Shown here: piece after piece, positions 1-7,694 of the stretch
How the letters are laid out: each line of letters opens with the position of its first letter
How positions within the stretch are numbered: the first letter of the stretch is position 1
NCBI GenBank assembly: GCA_002771015.1
Contig: PCUO01000013.1
Location: 1 to 15,611, forward strand
Reading direction: 5' to 3'
Length of the DNA: 15,611 nucleotides
From: Candidatus Yonathbacteria bacterium CG17_big_fil_post_rev_8_21_14_2_50_43_9
GTDB taxonomy: Bacteria; Patescibacteriota; Minisyncoccia; Phycocordibacterales; UBA1550
Made by a program: the position numbers and the translations under genes
Notes under the pieces: model-generated
Databases searched by the model: none
What the model was told of the DNA's origin: nothing
Seen by the model: only the letters and a program-made list of their open reading frames with translations

Positions 1-28
1 TTGTCTATGCAAAAAGTAGGTGTGGGGG

Positions 29-34
29 TATAAT
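29..34 (+). promoter_or_regulatory. Possible -10 box for a leaderless transcript
   Basis: A perfect TATAAT ends 6 nt before the ATG at 41, so a start point at normal distance from this -10 would fall at or next to the start codon. The 28 bases upstream contain TTGTCT at 1-6, but its 22-nt spacer is too long for a standard -35, so only the -10 is supported. There is no Shine-Dalgarno sequence. Confidence 0.4.
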
Positions 35-40
35 TACATA

Positions 41-1951
41 ATGCCAGATGATGTAAAAAGCAAAATCTCCGAGCTCGAAAAGGATCTCTATTCAAAGGAC
101 TTCAAACAGCACAGAGTAGAAGATATTTTGACACACAAGGAAGCAATAGCCGGTCCGTCTTGGGACAAGGAAGCAGATGAAGCATCTCTTCGAGAGACCG
201 AAATCACGTCGGCTAACCGCCATCAACTAATGAAAAAATTTGTTAAATACTCCGTGCTGTTTTTTTTGCTATCAACAGTCGTGGCTGTTTTTATTTGGTG
301 GCGTGGATCCAATATTGTTTCTGGGGAAAATATTCTTATAGATATAGTGGCGCCTGTGGCTGTTTCAGGTGGTGAGCCCTTTGAAACAAGGTTTACAATA
401 ACAAACAACAACAAGGTATCTATCGAATCCGCAACGCTTTTTGTTGAATATCCCCCCGGATTTTATTCTGTACCTAACAGAGTTGATATTCCACGCATTT
501 CAAAAAAATTGGGCGGGATTGCGCCTGAACAATCTATTTCAGAAACAGTAAATACTATGCTTTATGGTGAGGAAAACACGAGCAAGGTTGCGCAGGTTGT
601 GCTTGAGTATCGCATGGCGGGGTCAAACGCAACAATCAAAAAGACAACGATATATTCTATAAAAATTTCATCTTCACCAGTGAATGTCAAGCTCTCGGTG
701 CCAAAAGAAGTAAGTTCAGGGCAGGAGGTAGAGCTGTCAATAGAAGTGGGCTCAAATAGTAAGGATTCTACTGGAGCAATACTAATATACGCAACTTTCC
801 CACGCGGTTTTAATTTTATTTCAGCAAGCCCTGCGCCGACATATGGCGAAAATGTTTGGCGAGTCGTGGATCTTTCCCCGCAGGAAAAGCGAACAATAAA
901 AATTCGTGGGTCTATTGAAGGACAAGAAAACGAAGAAAAGGTCACAAAAATTTTAGTAGGCACAGAGGATACAAAAGACGAACGTTTTGTTGGAATAGTG
1001 TATAATTCTGCAACGGAATCGAGCACTATTACAAAACCATTCCTCGCGCTTGATGTTGCAATAAACAACAGCAAATCGCAAGATAACGTTGTGTCACTTG
1101 GCAAGGGTGTGAGAGTAGATGTTTTTTGGCAAAGCAATAATCCAACAAAATTCACTGATGCAGTTATAGAGGTAAAGCTTAATGGCGTTGCTCTCGATCG
1201 GTATTCCATATATGCGTCTGGAGGAGGCTATTACAGGTCCATTGACAACACTATTGTTTGGGACAAATCAGGAAGCAAAGATCTTGCGGTAATTGACCCA
1301 GTATCAAGAGGTACGGTAAGTTTTAGTTTCTCTCCAGTTGCGCTCGGTATTGGCGCAGATAGTTTAATAAAAAATCCACAAATTGTGTTCGAAGTGCGCG
1401 CTCGAGCAAACAAGATTAGTGATCTGAGTTATAACGAGATTGTGTCAACTTTTATGTCTCGTAGTGTGAAGTTTGAGACTGACCTGAGGGTTTACGCGAA
1501 AGGGATGTTCTTTTCTGGCCCATTTCAAAACATCGGGCCAATCCCACCACAGGCAGATAAAGAAACTACATATACAATATCCTTAAGCGTGCGCAACTCA
1601 TCAAACAATGTTTCAAATGCGGTTGCAAAAACCACATTGCCTATTTATGTGAAATGGCTTGGTAAGATTGATCCCGAAGGTGAGGACATCAGCTTCAACG
1701 ACAGCACGGGCGAGGTCACTTGGAACGTCGGCCGTGTGCTTTCTGGCGGTACGCGCGACGCGGCGTTTCAGATTTCATTTGTTCCAAGCGTGAGTCATAT
1801 CAATCGCTCGCCGCTTCTCACTGGGGACATCACCATCTCCGCGATGGACGACTTCACAAAGACCGAAGTAATGGACAAAAAGCCGGCACTGACAACCTAC
1901 ATTACCGGAGACCCACAATTTAACCCAAATGACGCAAATGTGGTACAATGA
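41..1951 (+). CDS. One-pass membrane protein with Ig-like/DUF11-type extracellular repeats
   Basis: Predicted 636-residue surface protein of unknown role. Visible order: a charged, probably cytoplasmic N-terminus (residues 1-67), one hydrophobic helix (about 69-88, rich in F, L, V and W), then some 550 residues of beta-rich sequence. That part contains repeated stretches of the type seen in conserved-repeat/DUF11 and CARDB-like Ig folds, such as the FETRFTITNNN stretch and later YTISLSVRNSSNNVSNA. No cysteine is seen anywhere. I prefer the ATG at 41 over a GTG at 20 because 20-40 lies over the likely -10 box. Large single-anchor beta-repeat proteins are common in Patescibacteria and are thought to sit on the cell surface; that role is inference. 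The last ~240 nt are clearly more GC-rich than the rest. Being a gene is near certain; function is unknown. Confidence 0.85.
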   Translation: MPDDVKSKISELEKDLYSKDFKQHRVEDILTHKEAIAGPSWDKEADEASLRETEITSANRHQLMKKFVKYSVLFFLLSTVVAVFIWWRGSNIVSGENILIDIVAPVAVSGGEPFETRFTITNNNKVSIESATLFVEYPPGFYSVPNRVDIPRISKKLGGIAPEQSISETVNTMLYGEENTSKVAQVVLEYRMAGSNATIKKTTIYSIKISSSPVNVKLSVPKEVSSGQEVELSIEVGSNSKDSTGAILIYATFPRGFNFISASPAPTYGENVWRVVDLSPQEKRTIKIRGSIEGQENEEKVTKILVGTEDTKDERFVGIVYNSATESSTITKPFLALDVAINNSKSQDNVVSLGKGVRVDVFWQSNNPTKFTDAVIEVKLNGVALDRYSIYASGGGYYRSIDNTIVWDKSGSKDLAVIDPVSRGTVSFSFSPVALGIGADSLIKNPQIVFEVRARANKISDLSYNEIVSTFMSRSVKFETDLRVYAKGMFFSGPFQNIGPIPPQADKETTYTISLSVRNSSNNVSNAVAKTTLPIYVKWLGKIDPEGEDISFNDSTGEVTWNVGRVLSGGTRDAAFQISFVPSVSHINRSPLLTGDITISAMDDFTKTEVMDKKPALTTYITGDPQFNPNDANVVQ

Positions 1952-2045
1952 AAGTCCAAAAGTCCAAAAGTCAAAAAGTCGAAAGTCCATAAAGTAAATG
2001 CGTTAGGCGTTTGGTCTCACTTTCAACTTTAAGACGTTTAACTTT
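1952..2045 (+). repeat. AAAGTCC-type short tandem repeat spacer
   Basis: Immediately after the stop at 1949-1951, the motif AAAGTC(C) recurs about five times with 8-10 nt spacing up to about 2000. The second half carries the complementary motif ACTTT three times (ACTTTCAACTTT at 2019-2030, then AACTTT just before the ATG at 2046). The halves could pair as a loose stem. No gene is visible. Similar low-complexity gene spacers are common in parcubacterial genomes (established, from memory). Confidence 0.55.
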
Positions 2046-3380
2046 ATGACTAAGAACTCTCCCGCATATATGATGGAAAAAATTACCTCGCTCTCCAAGC
2101 GAAGGGGCTTTATTTATCAGGGATCTGAAATATATGGCGGACTCGCGGGCACATATGACTATGGCCCGTTGGGCACTGCGCTCAAAAACAACATCAAGAA
2201 TATTTGGTGGAGAATGTTCGTAGATGGACGCGATGATATGTACGGTATGGACGCGTCTATTTTGATGAATCCAAATACTTGGGTAACTACTGGGCACGTT
2301 CAAGGCTTTGCAGACCCACTCTCTGAGTGCACTAAATGCAAAAGACGTTTTCGTACTGATCAAATAGACGACAAGACGAAGTGCCCCGAGTGTGGCGGGG
2401 AATTAGGTCCAGAACGTCAGTTTAATATGATGCTCAAAACCCAAGTTGGCGCTATGGAGGACTCCTCCTCCATTTCATATCTTCGTCCTGAAACGGCGCA
2501 AGGAATGTTTGTGAATTTTAAAAATGTAGTGGACTCCTTTCACCCAAAGATGCCGTTTGGTTTGGGGCAGATTGGTAAAGCGTTTAGAAACGAAATTACC
2601 CCACGCGATTTTATTTTCCGCTTGCGTGAGCTAGAGCAAATGGAGGTAGAATATTTTGTAAAAGAAAGCGATTGGCAGCGCGCATTTGAGGAGTGGCGTG
2701 TAGCGATGAATACATTTATTAAAGCTGTGGGGATAGATACCACGCGTGTACACGAGGTGGAGATAGGCGACGCTGACCGCGCGCATTACTCAAAACGCAC
2801 AATTGATTTTGAATTTGAGTATCCGTTTGGACAAAAAGAACTGTACGGTCTTGCGTATCGTACCGACTTTGACCTCTCTCGCCACTCTGAGGCAAGCAAG
2901 GTGGATTTGTCGTACCGCGATGAAGAGGCAGGGGAGAGGTTTATTCCACACTGCATAGAGCCGTCCTTTGGTTTGGACCGCACGATGCTCGCGGTACTAC
3001 TTTCCGCATATACTGAAGACACTATGGGCGACAGTCCCCGTGAATATTTGAAGTTCCACCCACGCGTGGCGCCCATCAAAACTGCGGTTTCGCCACTTTT
3101 AAAAAACAAACCTGAGCTTGTATCAAAAGCGCGCGAGGTGTACACGATGCTTAAAAAGGATATTCCACAGATAATGTGGGACGACAACGGCAATGTGGGC
3201 AAGCGCTACAGACGTCAGGACGAAATCGGCACGCCGTTTTGCGTTACAATAGACTTTGATACTCTCGGCGAAACACCCGACCTAAAAGACACTGTCACAA
3301 TACGCGACCGCGATACAGGTGAGCAAAAGCGTATGTTAATTGGTGATCTTAAATCTTATATTATGGAGCAAATTAAGTAA
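2046..3380 (+). CDS. glyQS: Glycyl-tRNA synthetase (alpha2 type)
   Basis: Class II synthetase charging tRNA-Gly with glycine in the cytoplasm; 444 residues, at the compact end for the dimeric bacterial/eukaryotic-type enzyme. Seen: the N-terminal signature around residues 19-42 (RRGFIYQGSEIYGG then YDYGPLG), a Cys4 zinc site (C95-x2-C98 and C113-x2-C116), RPETAQG at 147-153, motif 2 with FRNEI at 180-184, and motif 3 (EPSFGLDRTML) in the C-terminal half, followed by the anticodon-binding domain. The ATG at 2046 has no Shine-Dalgarno sequence; an ATG a few codons on (MEKITSL) is an alternative. The M16 peptidase starts 12 nt downstream, so the two are probably co-transcribed. Identification is secure. 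Confidence 0.96.
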   Translation: MTKNSPAYMMEKITSLSKRRGFIYQGSEIYGGLAGTYDYGPLGTALKNNIKNIWWRMFVDGRDDMYGMDASILMNPNTWVTTGHVQGFADPLSECTKCKRRFRTDQIDDKTKCPECGGELGPERQFNMMLKTQVGAMEDSSSISYLRPETAQGMFVNFKNVVDSFHPKMPFGLGQIGKAFRNEITPRDFIFRLRELEQMEVEYFVKESDWQRAFEEWRVAMNTFIKAVGIDTTRVHEVEIGDADRAHYSKRTIDFEFEYPFGQKELYGLAYRTDFDLSRHSEASKVDLSYRDEEAGERFIPHCIEPSFGLDRTMLAVLLSAYTEDTMGDSPREYLKFHPRVAPIKTAVSPLLKNKPELVSKAREVYTMLKKDIPQIMWDDNGNVGKRYRRQDEIGTPFCVTIDFDTLGETPDLKDTVTIRDRDTGEQKRMLIGDLKSYIMEQIK

Positions 3381-3392
3381 TTTACAGAAATT

Positions 3393-4661
3393 ATGAAGTA
3401 TAAAAAGAAAGTATTGCCAAACGGCCTTCGTATGCTTGCGGTGCCTATGGCAGACAACCCAACAGTCACTGTGCTTGTCCTTGTAGAAACCGGATCAAAA
3501 TACGAATCAAAGGATAAAAACGGCATCTCTCATTTTTTGGAGCATATGTGTTTCAAAGGTACAACCACGCGTCCAAACACGAGCGACCTCGCAAAGGAGC
3601 TGGATACGCTCGGGTGCGAGTTCAACGCATTCACGGGTCAGGAATTCACAGGATATTATGCAAAAGGGAAGGCAAGCGATTTTCCAAAACTTATTGATAT
3701 AATTTCCGACCTCTATCTAAACCCTCTTCTTAAAGAAGACGAGATTGAAAAAGAAAAAGGCGTGATTGTGGACGAGATAAATATGTACGACGATATGCCG
3801 ATGCAAAAAGTGCGCGAGGTGTGGATGAACCTTCTATATGAAGATCAGCCGGCTGGATGGACGATTGCGGGACCACGCGATGTAGTTCGGGGGATGTCGC
3901 GCAAGGATTTAGTCGCGTATCGCAAAGCGCACTATGTAGCGAATGCAACAACAGTCATTGTGTCGGGCAATATCTCCGCAAGCACAGCGTTCAAAGAAAT
4001 CACAAAGAGCTTCAAAGGAATTACTATTGGCAAAAAAAGCGCAAAGAAAAAAACACGCGACATTCAGTCGGCTCCTCAGGTCGTTCTAAAGCACAAGGAA
4101 ACAGACCAGACGCACTTCATTCTTGGTGTGAGGTCATTCCCAATTTACGACAAGAGAAATCCAATTCTTTCTGTACTCAGCGGAGTCCTAGGAAGTGGAA
4201 TGTCCTCGCGACTTTTCAGAAAAATCAGAGACGAGATGGGAGTAGGATACTACGTGCGCGCTGGGAATAGCACTTCAACCGACAGCGGATACTTTGCCGT
4301 GTCTGCGGGAGTTGCGAATGACAGACTTGCGGAGGTTTTGAATGCTGTGATGGCTGAACTTAATGATTTTAAAAATAATCTTGTCCCCACAGAGGAGCTT
4401 TCAAAAGTTAAAGAGCATATTATCGGAATGATGTATCTTGGTCTTGAATCATCCGACGATCTTGCTGAATATTATGGCACGCAAGAAGTAATGCATCGTG
4501 AAATGCGCACACCAAAAGAGAGGGAGAAGATTATCCGCGCCATAACAGCGGAGGATATTCGTAAAATGGCACGCAAAATTTTTGTGGATAAAAATCTGAA
4601 CCTAGCGCTCGTTGGGCCAACAAAGGATGAGATGGTGCTAAAGTCGCTTCTTGAATTTTAG
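3393..4661 (+). CDS. M16 family zinc metallopeptidase (insulinase/processing-peptidase type)
   Basis: 422-residue peptidase of the M16B type (mitochondrial processing peptidase and PqqL/YmxG-like relatives). The inverted zinc motif HxxEH is intact (H47, E50, H51 in HFLEH), and the expected third ligand is E128 in VDEINMYDD, 77 residues on, the usual M16 spacing. The C-terminal half has the non-catalytic repeat domain with GVGYYVRAGNS. Such enzymes act as dimers of two-domain subunits and cleave peptides; the substrate here is unknown. No signal peptide is seen, so a cytoplasmic location is likely. It follows glyQS by 12 nt, and a 56-bp palindrome begins 19 nt past the stop, probably ending the unit. 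No Shine-Dalgarno sequence precedes the ATG. Confidence 0.93.
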   Translation: MKYKKKVLPNGLRMLAVPMADNPTVTVLVLVETGSKYESKDKNGISHFLEHMCFKGTTTRPNTSDLAKELDTLGCEFNAFTGQEFTGYYAKGKASDFPKLIDIISDLYLNPLLKEDEIEKEKGVIVDEINMYDDMPMQKVREVWMNLLYEDQPAGWTIAGPRDVVRGMSRKDLVAYRKAHYVANATTVIVSGNISASTAFKEITKSFKGITIGKKSAKKKTRDIQSAPQVVLKHKETDQTHFILGVRSFPIYDKRNPILSVLSGVLGSGMSSRLFRKIRDEMGVGYYVRAGNSTSTDSGYFAVSAGVANDRLAEVLNAVMAELNDFKNNLVPTEELSKVKEHIIGMMYLGLESSDDLAEYYGTQEVMHREMRTPKEREKIIRAITAEDIRKMARKIFVDKNLNLALVGPTKDEMVLKSLLEF

Positions 4662-4680
4662 TTTCCCTGTACACATCTAT

Positions 4681-4736
4681 CCAAACCTACTCTTACAATA
4701 AACAGCGATCGCTGTTTATTGTAAGAGTAGGTTTGG
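4681..4736. repeat. 56-bp perfect loopless palindrome
   Basis: Both arms are 28 nt and match without mismatch or spacer; the centre is GCGATCGC at 4705-4712. It lies 19 nt after the M16 peptidase stop and ahead of the PerM promoter. It could form a cruciform in DNA or a long hairpin in RNA and may end the upstream transcript, but no U-rich run follows it, so it is not a classical intrinsic terminator. Confidence 0.9.
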
Positions 4737-4749
4737 GCTGTTAGCGCGA

Positions 4750-4777
4750 TTGTTAATTAACCCTCCTGTGGTATTAT
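4750..4777 (+). promoter_or_regulatory. Extended -10 promoter, probably leaderless
   Basis: TTGTTA (4750-4755), a 16-nt spacer and TATTAT (4772-4777), with TG at 4769-4770 giving an extended -10 (TGGTATTAT). The ATG at 4784 starts 7 nt after the -10, so transcription would begin at or within a base or two of the start codon. Confidence 0.6.
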
Positions 4778-4783
4778 ACGAAG

Positions 4784-5854
4784 ATGAAAGGCAATGAAAA
4801 GGACACAGTTATTTCCATAACATCTGGCACTATTGTAAAAGGCGTCAGTATTATTATTGGGGCGTGGGTGCTTTGGGTTCTGCGTGATTTAGTCATGATC
4901 GTCGTTACTTCAGTTATCCTAGCGTCGGCCATAGAGCCAGGAATTAAATTTCTTTCTCGTTTTCGCATTCATCGCATCCCAGCCGTGCTTATTAATTATG
5001 TCGCGTTTGCAGGGCTATTTTTTGGGCTCGTTTTGGGTTTTATCCCCCCAATAATAAATGAAGCATCAGACATCACTCAAAAGCTGCCAGGAATGATACA
5101 GTCCGTGGACAAAAATATATTAGGAGATAAGCAAATATTGTCGAACGTTTTTTGGGGAGACAAAAAAAATACAGACTCTACGGCAAATCCCGTACTTGAG
5201 GATTTGTTTGAAAGGATATCTGGCGCGGGCACAACATCACAAAATGTGCTTGGAGCAGCCGGAGCGATTTTTGGCGGAATATTTAGCTTCATCCTTATTA
5301 TAGTTTTGTCATTTTATTTTGCGATGCAGGAACGTGGAATCGAAAACTTCTTGCGCATCATCATTCCATTCGGAAACGAGGAATACGCAATTAATCTATG
5401 GGAGCGTTCAAAAGCAAAGATAGGAAAGTGGATGCAAGGGCAACTTCTTCTCGGAGTGCTAATCTTTGTGCTCGTGTTTTTAGGTCTTACAATTTTCGGA
5501 GTTCCGTATGCAATGTCGCTCGCGCTTCTCGCTGGGCTGTTTGAAATTATTCCTGTATTCGGGCCAATTCTTGCAGCAATCCCTGGAGTCATTATTGCTG
5601 CAACTGTAGGCGGCCCGACTCTCGCAGCCATCGTTGCTGGTTATTATGTTCTAGTTCAGCAGTTTGAAAGTCACCTCATTTATCCTCTAGTGGTGCGAAA
5701 GGTTGTGGGTGTGCCACCGATCCTCGTTATTTTGGCTCTTATTATTGGAGCTCAGCTCGGCGGGTTCTTGGGGGTACTAATTTCAGTCCCAGTTGCTGCT
5801 GCGATTATGGAGCTTGTGGAGGATATAGAGCGTGAAAAAGGGATTCTTGCTTAG
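4784..5854 (+). CDS. AI-2E/PerM family transporter-like membrane protein
   Basis: 356-residue polytopic inner-membrane protein of the AI-2E transporter (UPF0118, PerM/YdiK/TqsA) family. Hydrophobic pairs fall near residues 15-50 and 60-90, a soluble, less conserved segment runs about 90-165, one helix lies near 165-185, and the C-terminal half holds the hydrophobic core with the family pattern FEIIPVFGPILAAIPG followed by QQFESHLIYPLVV. Members have been linked to autoinducer-2 export, sodium/proton antiport or permease roles, but substrates are rarely known and none can be assigned here. Length is typical. It seems to be a single-gene unit between the 56-bp palindrome and metG, with its own promoter. 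Confidence 0.92.
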   Translation: MKGNEKDTVISITSGTIVKGVSIIIGAWVLWVLRDLVMIVVTSVILASAIEPGIKFLSRFRIHRIPAVLINYVAFAGLFFGLVLGFIPPIINEASDITQKLPGMIQSVDKNILGDKQILSNVFWGDKKNTDSTANPVLEDLFERISGAGTTSQNVLGAAGAIFGGIFSFILIIVLSFYFAMQERGIENFLRIIIPFGNEEYAINLWERSKAKIGKWMQGQLLLGVLIFVLVFLGLTIFGVPYAMSLALLAGLFEIIPVFGPILAAIPGVIIAATVGGPTLAAIVAGYYVLVQQFESHLIYPLVVRKVVGVPPILVILALIIGAQLGGFLGVLISVPVAAAIMELVEDIEREKGILA

Positions 5855-5944
5855 TCTTTGTTTGGTTCTTATACTTGCCCCACTAGAAGTTTCTATATGT
5901 ATCCCAGAAATGAAAGTAAGCAACTGATAATTTAAATAATAACA

Positions 5945-7543
5945 ATGACTGATTCTAGCAATAAAACTTCTACTGTGGTGAGTGAGAAAAAATTTTACAT
6001 TACAACGCCGATTTTTTACGCAAATGCGGAGCTCCATTTGGGGCACACGTATACGCTTGTTCTTTCTGATATTTTAGCGCGCTATCATCGCTCCATAGGA
6101 GACAAGACTTTTTTTCTAACTGGCTCAGACGAACATGGCGACAAAATCGTGCGCGCGGCGCAAAAAGTATATATGGGCCCGCAGGCATTCGTAAACAATA
6201 ATGTTGCCAAGATGCAGGAGCTTATTAAAGAGCTTGGTATAGCAAATGATTTTTTTATTCGCACTTCTGACCAAGAGCATCACTGGCATGGAGCAGAAAA
6301 ATTATGGCATGAGCTTGAGAAGGCTGGAGACATTTACAAAGGTCTTTACAAGGGGCTGTATTGCGTTGGATGCGAGGCTTTTATTACTGAGAAAGAGTTA
6401 GTAGATGGGAAATGCCCGCTTCACGATACTAATCCGGAACACATTGAGGAAGAAAATTATTTTTTCAAACTTTCAAAATATGGACCCGAAATAAAACGGT
6501 TGCTTTTAAGCGGGGAATTTAAAATTACACCGCAGTCTAGGGTGAATGAAATCGTTTCTCTAATCTCCGGCTCAAATGGTGAAAGCGGTTTGGGAGATGT
6601 GAGTATCTCCAGACCGGAGCGCGCGATACCGTGGGGTATACCTGTGCCAAACGACCCAACACAGCTGATGTATGTTTGGTGCGATGCGCTATCAAATTAT
6701 ATTTCCGCTCTAGGATACGGCACAGATAACGAAGAAAATTTTAGAACCTTCTGGCCTGCTGATGTCCAGGTGCTAGGAAAAGATATTTTGCGTTTTCACG
6801 CGCTTTTGTGGCCAGCGTTTCTTTTGTCGGCGAAAATTCCGCTCTCGCGAGAGCTTCTTGTTCATGGTTTTGTAACATCCGATGGTAAAAAAATGTCAAA
6901 GAGTATAGGAAATGTTTTGAGTCCCGAAGAGTTTATTTCTGAATACGGGCGTGATGCTTTGCGTTACTATCTTGCTCGCGAGGTTTCTCCAGTGGAGGAT
7001 TGGGATTTGACTCGCAAAAAATTCAAGGAGGTTTACAATGCAAATCTCGCAAACGGGTTAGGGAACCTTGTGTCGCGCACTCTCAAAATGGCAGAGCAAT
7101 ATTTTGGCGGTGTTGTGACAGGCGACGCGACGCGCGCGCCTTCAATTAAAACAAAAATGAGCGCGGTCGGAGCATTTGGCGATATCGCTGGAATGAATAT
7201 CCCGTATATTATTATCAATGATATATTGCCACGATACCACAAGCATATGTCTGCCAATGAGATAAACAAAGGCGCGGATGTGATTTGGGAGCTTATTTCA
7301 CACCTAGACCAGTTTATTACCGACTACGAGCCATTCAAGCTTGTAAAGACAGACAGGGATAAAACAGAAGCTATTATCTGGGGTCTTTTGTTTGGACTTC
7401 GAGAGGTCGCTCAAATGCTTGTACCGATTATGCCAGACACGGCGCAAAGGATTTCGCTTCTCGTTGGTGCCTCTGATGTGAATGTTGATGAAATAGTGTT
7501 TAATTCAAAAGCGCCAGTTGAGCCACTATTTATGCGGAAATAA
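5945..7543 (+). CDS. metG: Methionyl-tRNA synthetase
   Basis: Class I synthetase attaching methionine to tRNA-Met, initiator included. The 532 residues show HLGH at 31-34 (HIGH signature), a zinc-knuckle insert with C140-x2-C143 and C157-x2-H160 (one ligand is His in place of Cys), WGIPVP near 230, KMSKS at 316-320, and the helical anticodon domain after about 375. The C-terminal tRNA-binding EMAP/Trbp111-like domain of longer enzymes is absent. A short extra stretch (ISGSNGES) sits before the GLxDxSISR motif. The start at 5945 gives a 15-residue lead before the fold (KKFYITTPIFYAN); no Shine-Dalgarno sequence is present. The 90-nt gap upstream shows no clear promoter. Confidence 0.96.
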   Translation: MTDSSNKTSTVVSEKKFYITTPIFYANAELHLGHTYTLVLSDILARYHRSIGDKTFFLTGSDEHGDKIVRAAQKVYMGPQAFVNNNVAKMQELIKELGIANDFFIRTSDQEHHWHGAEKLWHELEKAGDIYKGLYKGLYCVGCEAFITEKELVDGKCPLHDTNPEHIEEENYFFKLSKYGPEIKRLLLSGEFKITPQSRVNEIVSLISGSNGESGLGDVSISRPERAIPWGIPVPNDPTQLMYVWCDALSNYISALGYGTDNEENFRTFWPADVQVLGKDILRFHALLWPAFLLSAKIPLSRELLVHGFVTSDGKKMSKSIGNVLSPEEFISEYGRDALRYYLAREVSPVEDWDLTRKKFKEVYNANLANGLGNLVSRTLKMAEQYFGGVVTGDATRAPSIKTKMSAVGAFGDIAGMNIPYIIINDILPRYHKHMSANEINKGADVIWELISHLDQFITDYEPFKLVKTDRDKTEAIIWGLLFGLREVAQMLVPIMPDTAQRISLLVGASDVNVDEIVFNSKAPVEPLFMRK

Positions 7544-7580
7544 TATTCGCACACGTAGCGACATTGCGATGTACGGTTTC

Positions 7581-7611
7581 CCGTCATTGCGAGCGAAGTG
7601 AAGCAATCCAG
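7581..7611 (+). repeat. Dispersed palindromic repeat of the CGTCATTGCGAGCG type
   Basis: The motif CGTCATTGCGAGCGAAGTG continues into AAGCAATCCAG. Inverted ATTGC/GCAAT ends enclose a 12-nt centre. Read on the minus strand it encodes the LDCFTSLAMT peptide that recurs in spurious ORFs of many unrelated bacteria carrying this element (established, from memory). It sits in the 151-nt metG-tatD gap. Just upstream, CGT/ACG and ACAT/ATGT around 7555-7575 make a second small hairpin. Confidence 0.7.
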
Positions 7612-7645
7612 CACCCATTCAACATTCAATATTCAATTTATCTCA

Positions 7646-7662
7646 AACATACTCAGTATGTT
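7646..7662 (+). promoter_or_regulatory. Operator-like inverted repeat upstream of tatD
   Basis: AACATAC and GTATGTT form 7-bp arms around TCA. A -10-like GATAAT follows at 7672-7677, 17 nt before the ATG. No good -35 is seen, so the promoter role is tentative; the inverted repeat is in the right place for a repressor site. Confidence 0.3.
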
Positions 7663-7694
7663 ACACTATTGGATAATGCATAACACAAACAAAA

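Noticed and set aside
562..1209. 215-codon open frame on the minus strand
   Set aside because: It lies fully inside the plus-strand surface-protein gene, has low-complexity Ser/Thr/Phe composition and no recognisable family; it is a shadow frame.
4705..4712. GCGATCGC as a cyanobacterial HIP1 site
   Set aside because: It is simply the centre of the 56-bp palindrome, occurs once here and nothing else is cyanobacterial.
7411..7629. 72-codon minus-strand ORF containing LDCFTSLAMT
   Set aside because: This peptide is the known spurious translation of the CGTCATTGCGAGCG repeat; the rest is antisense to metG.
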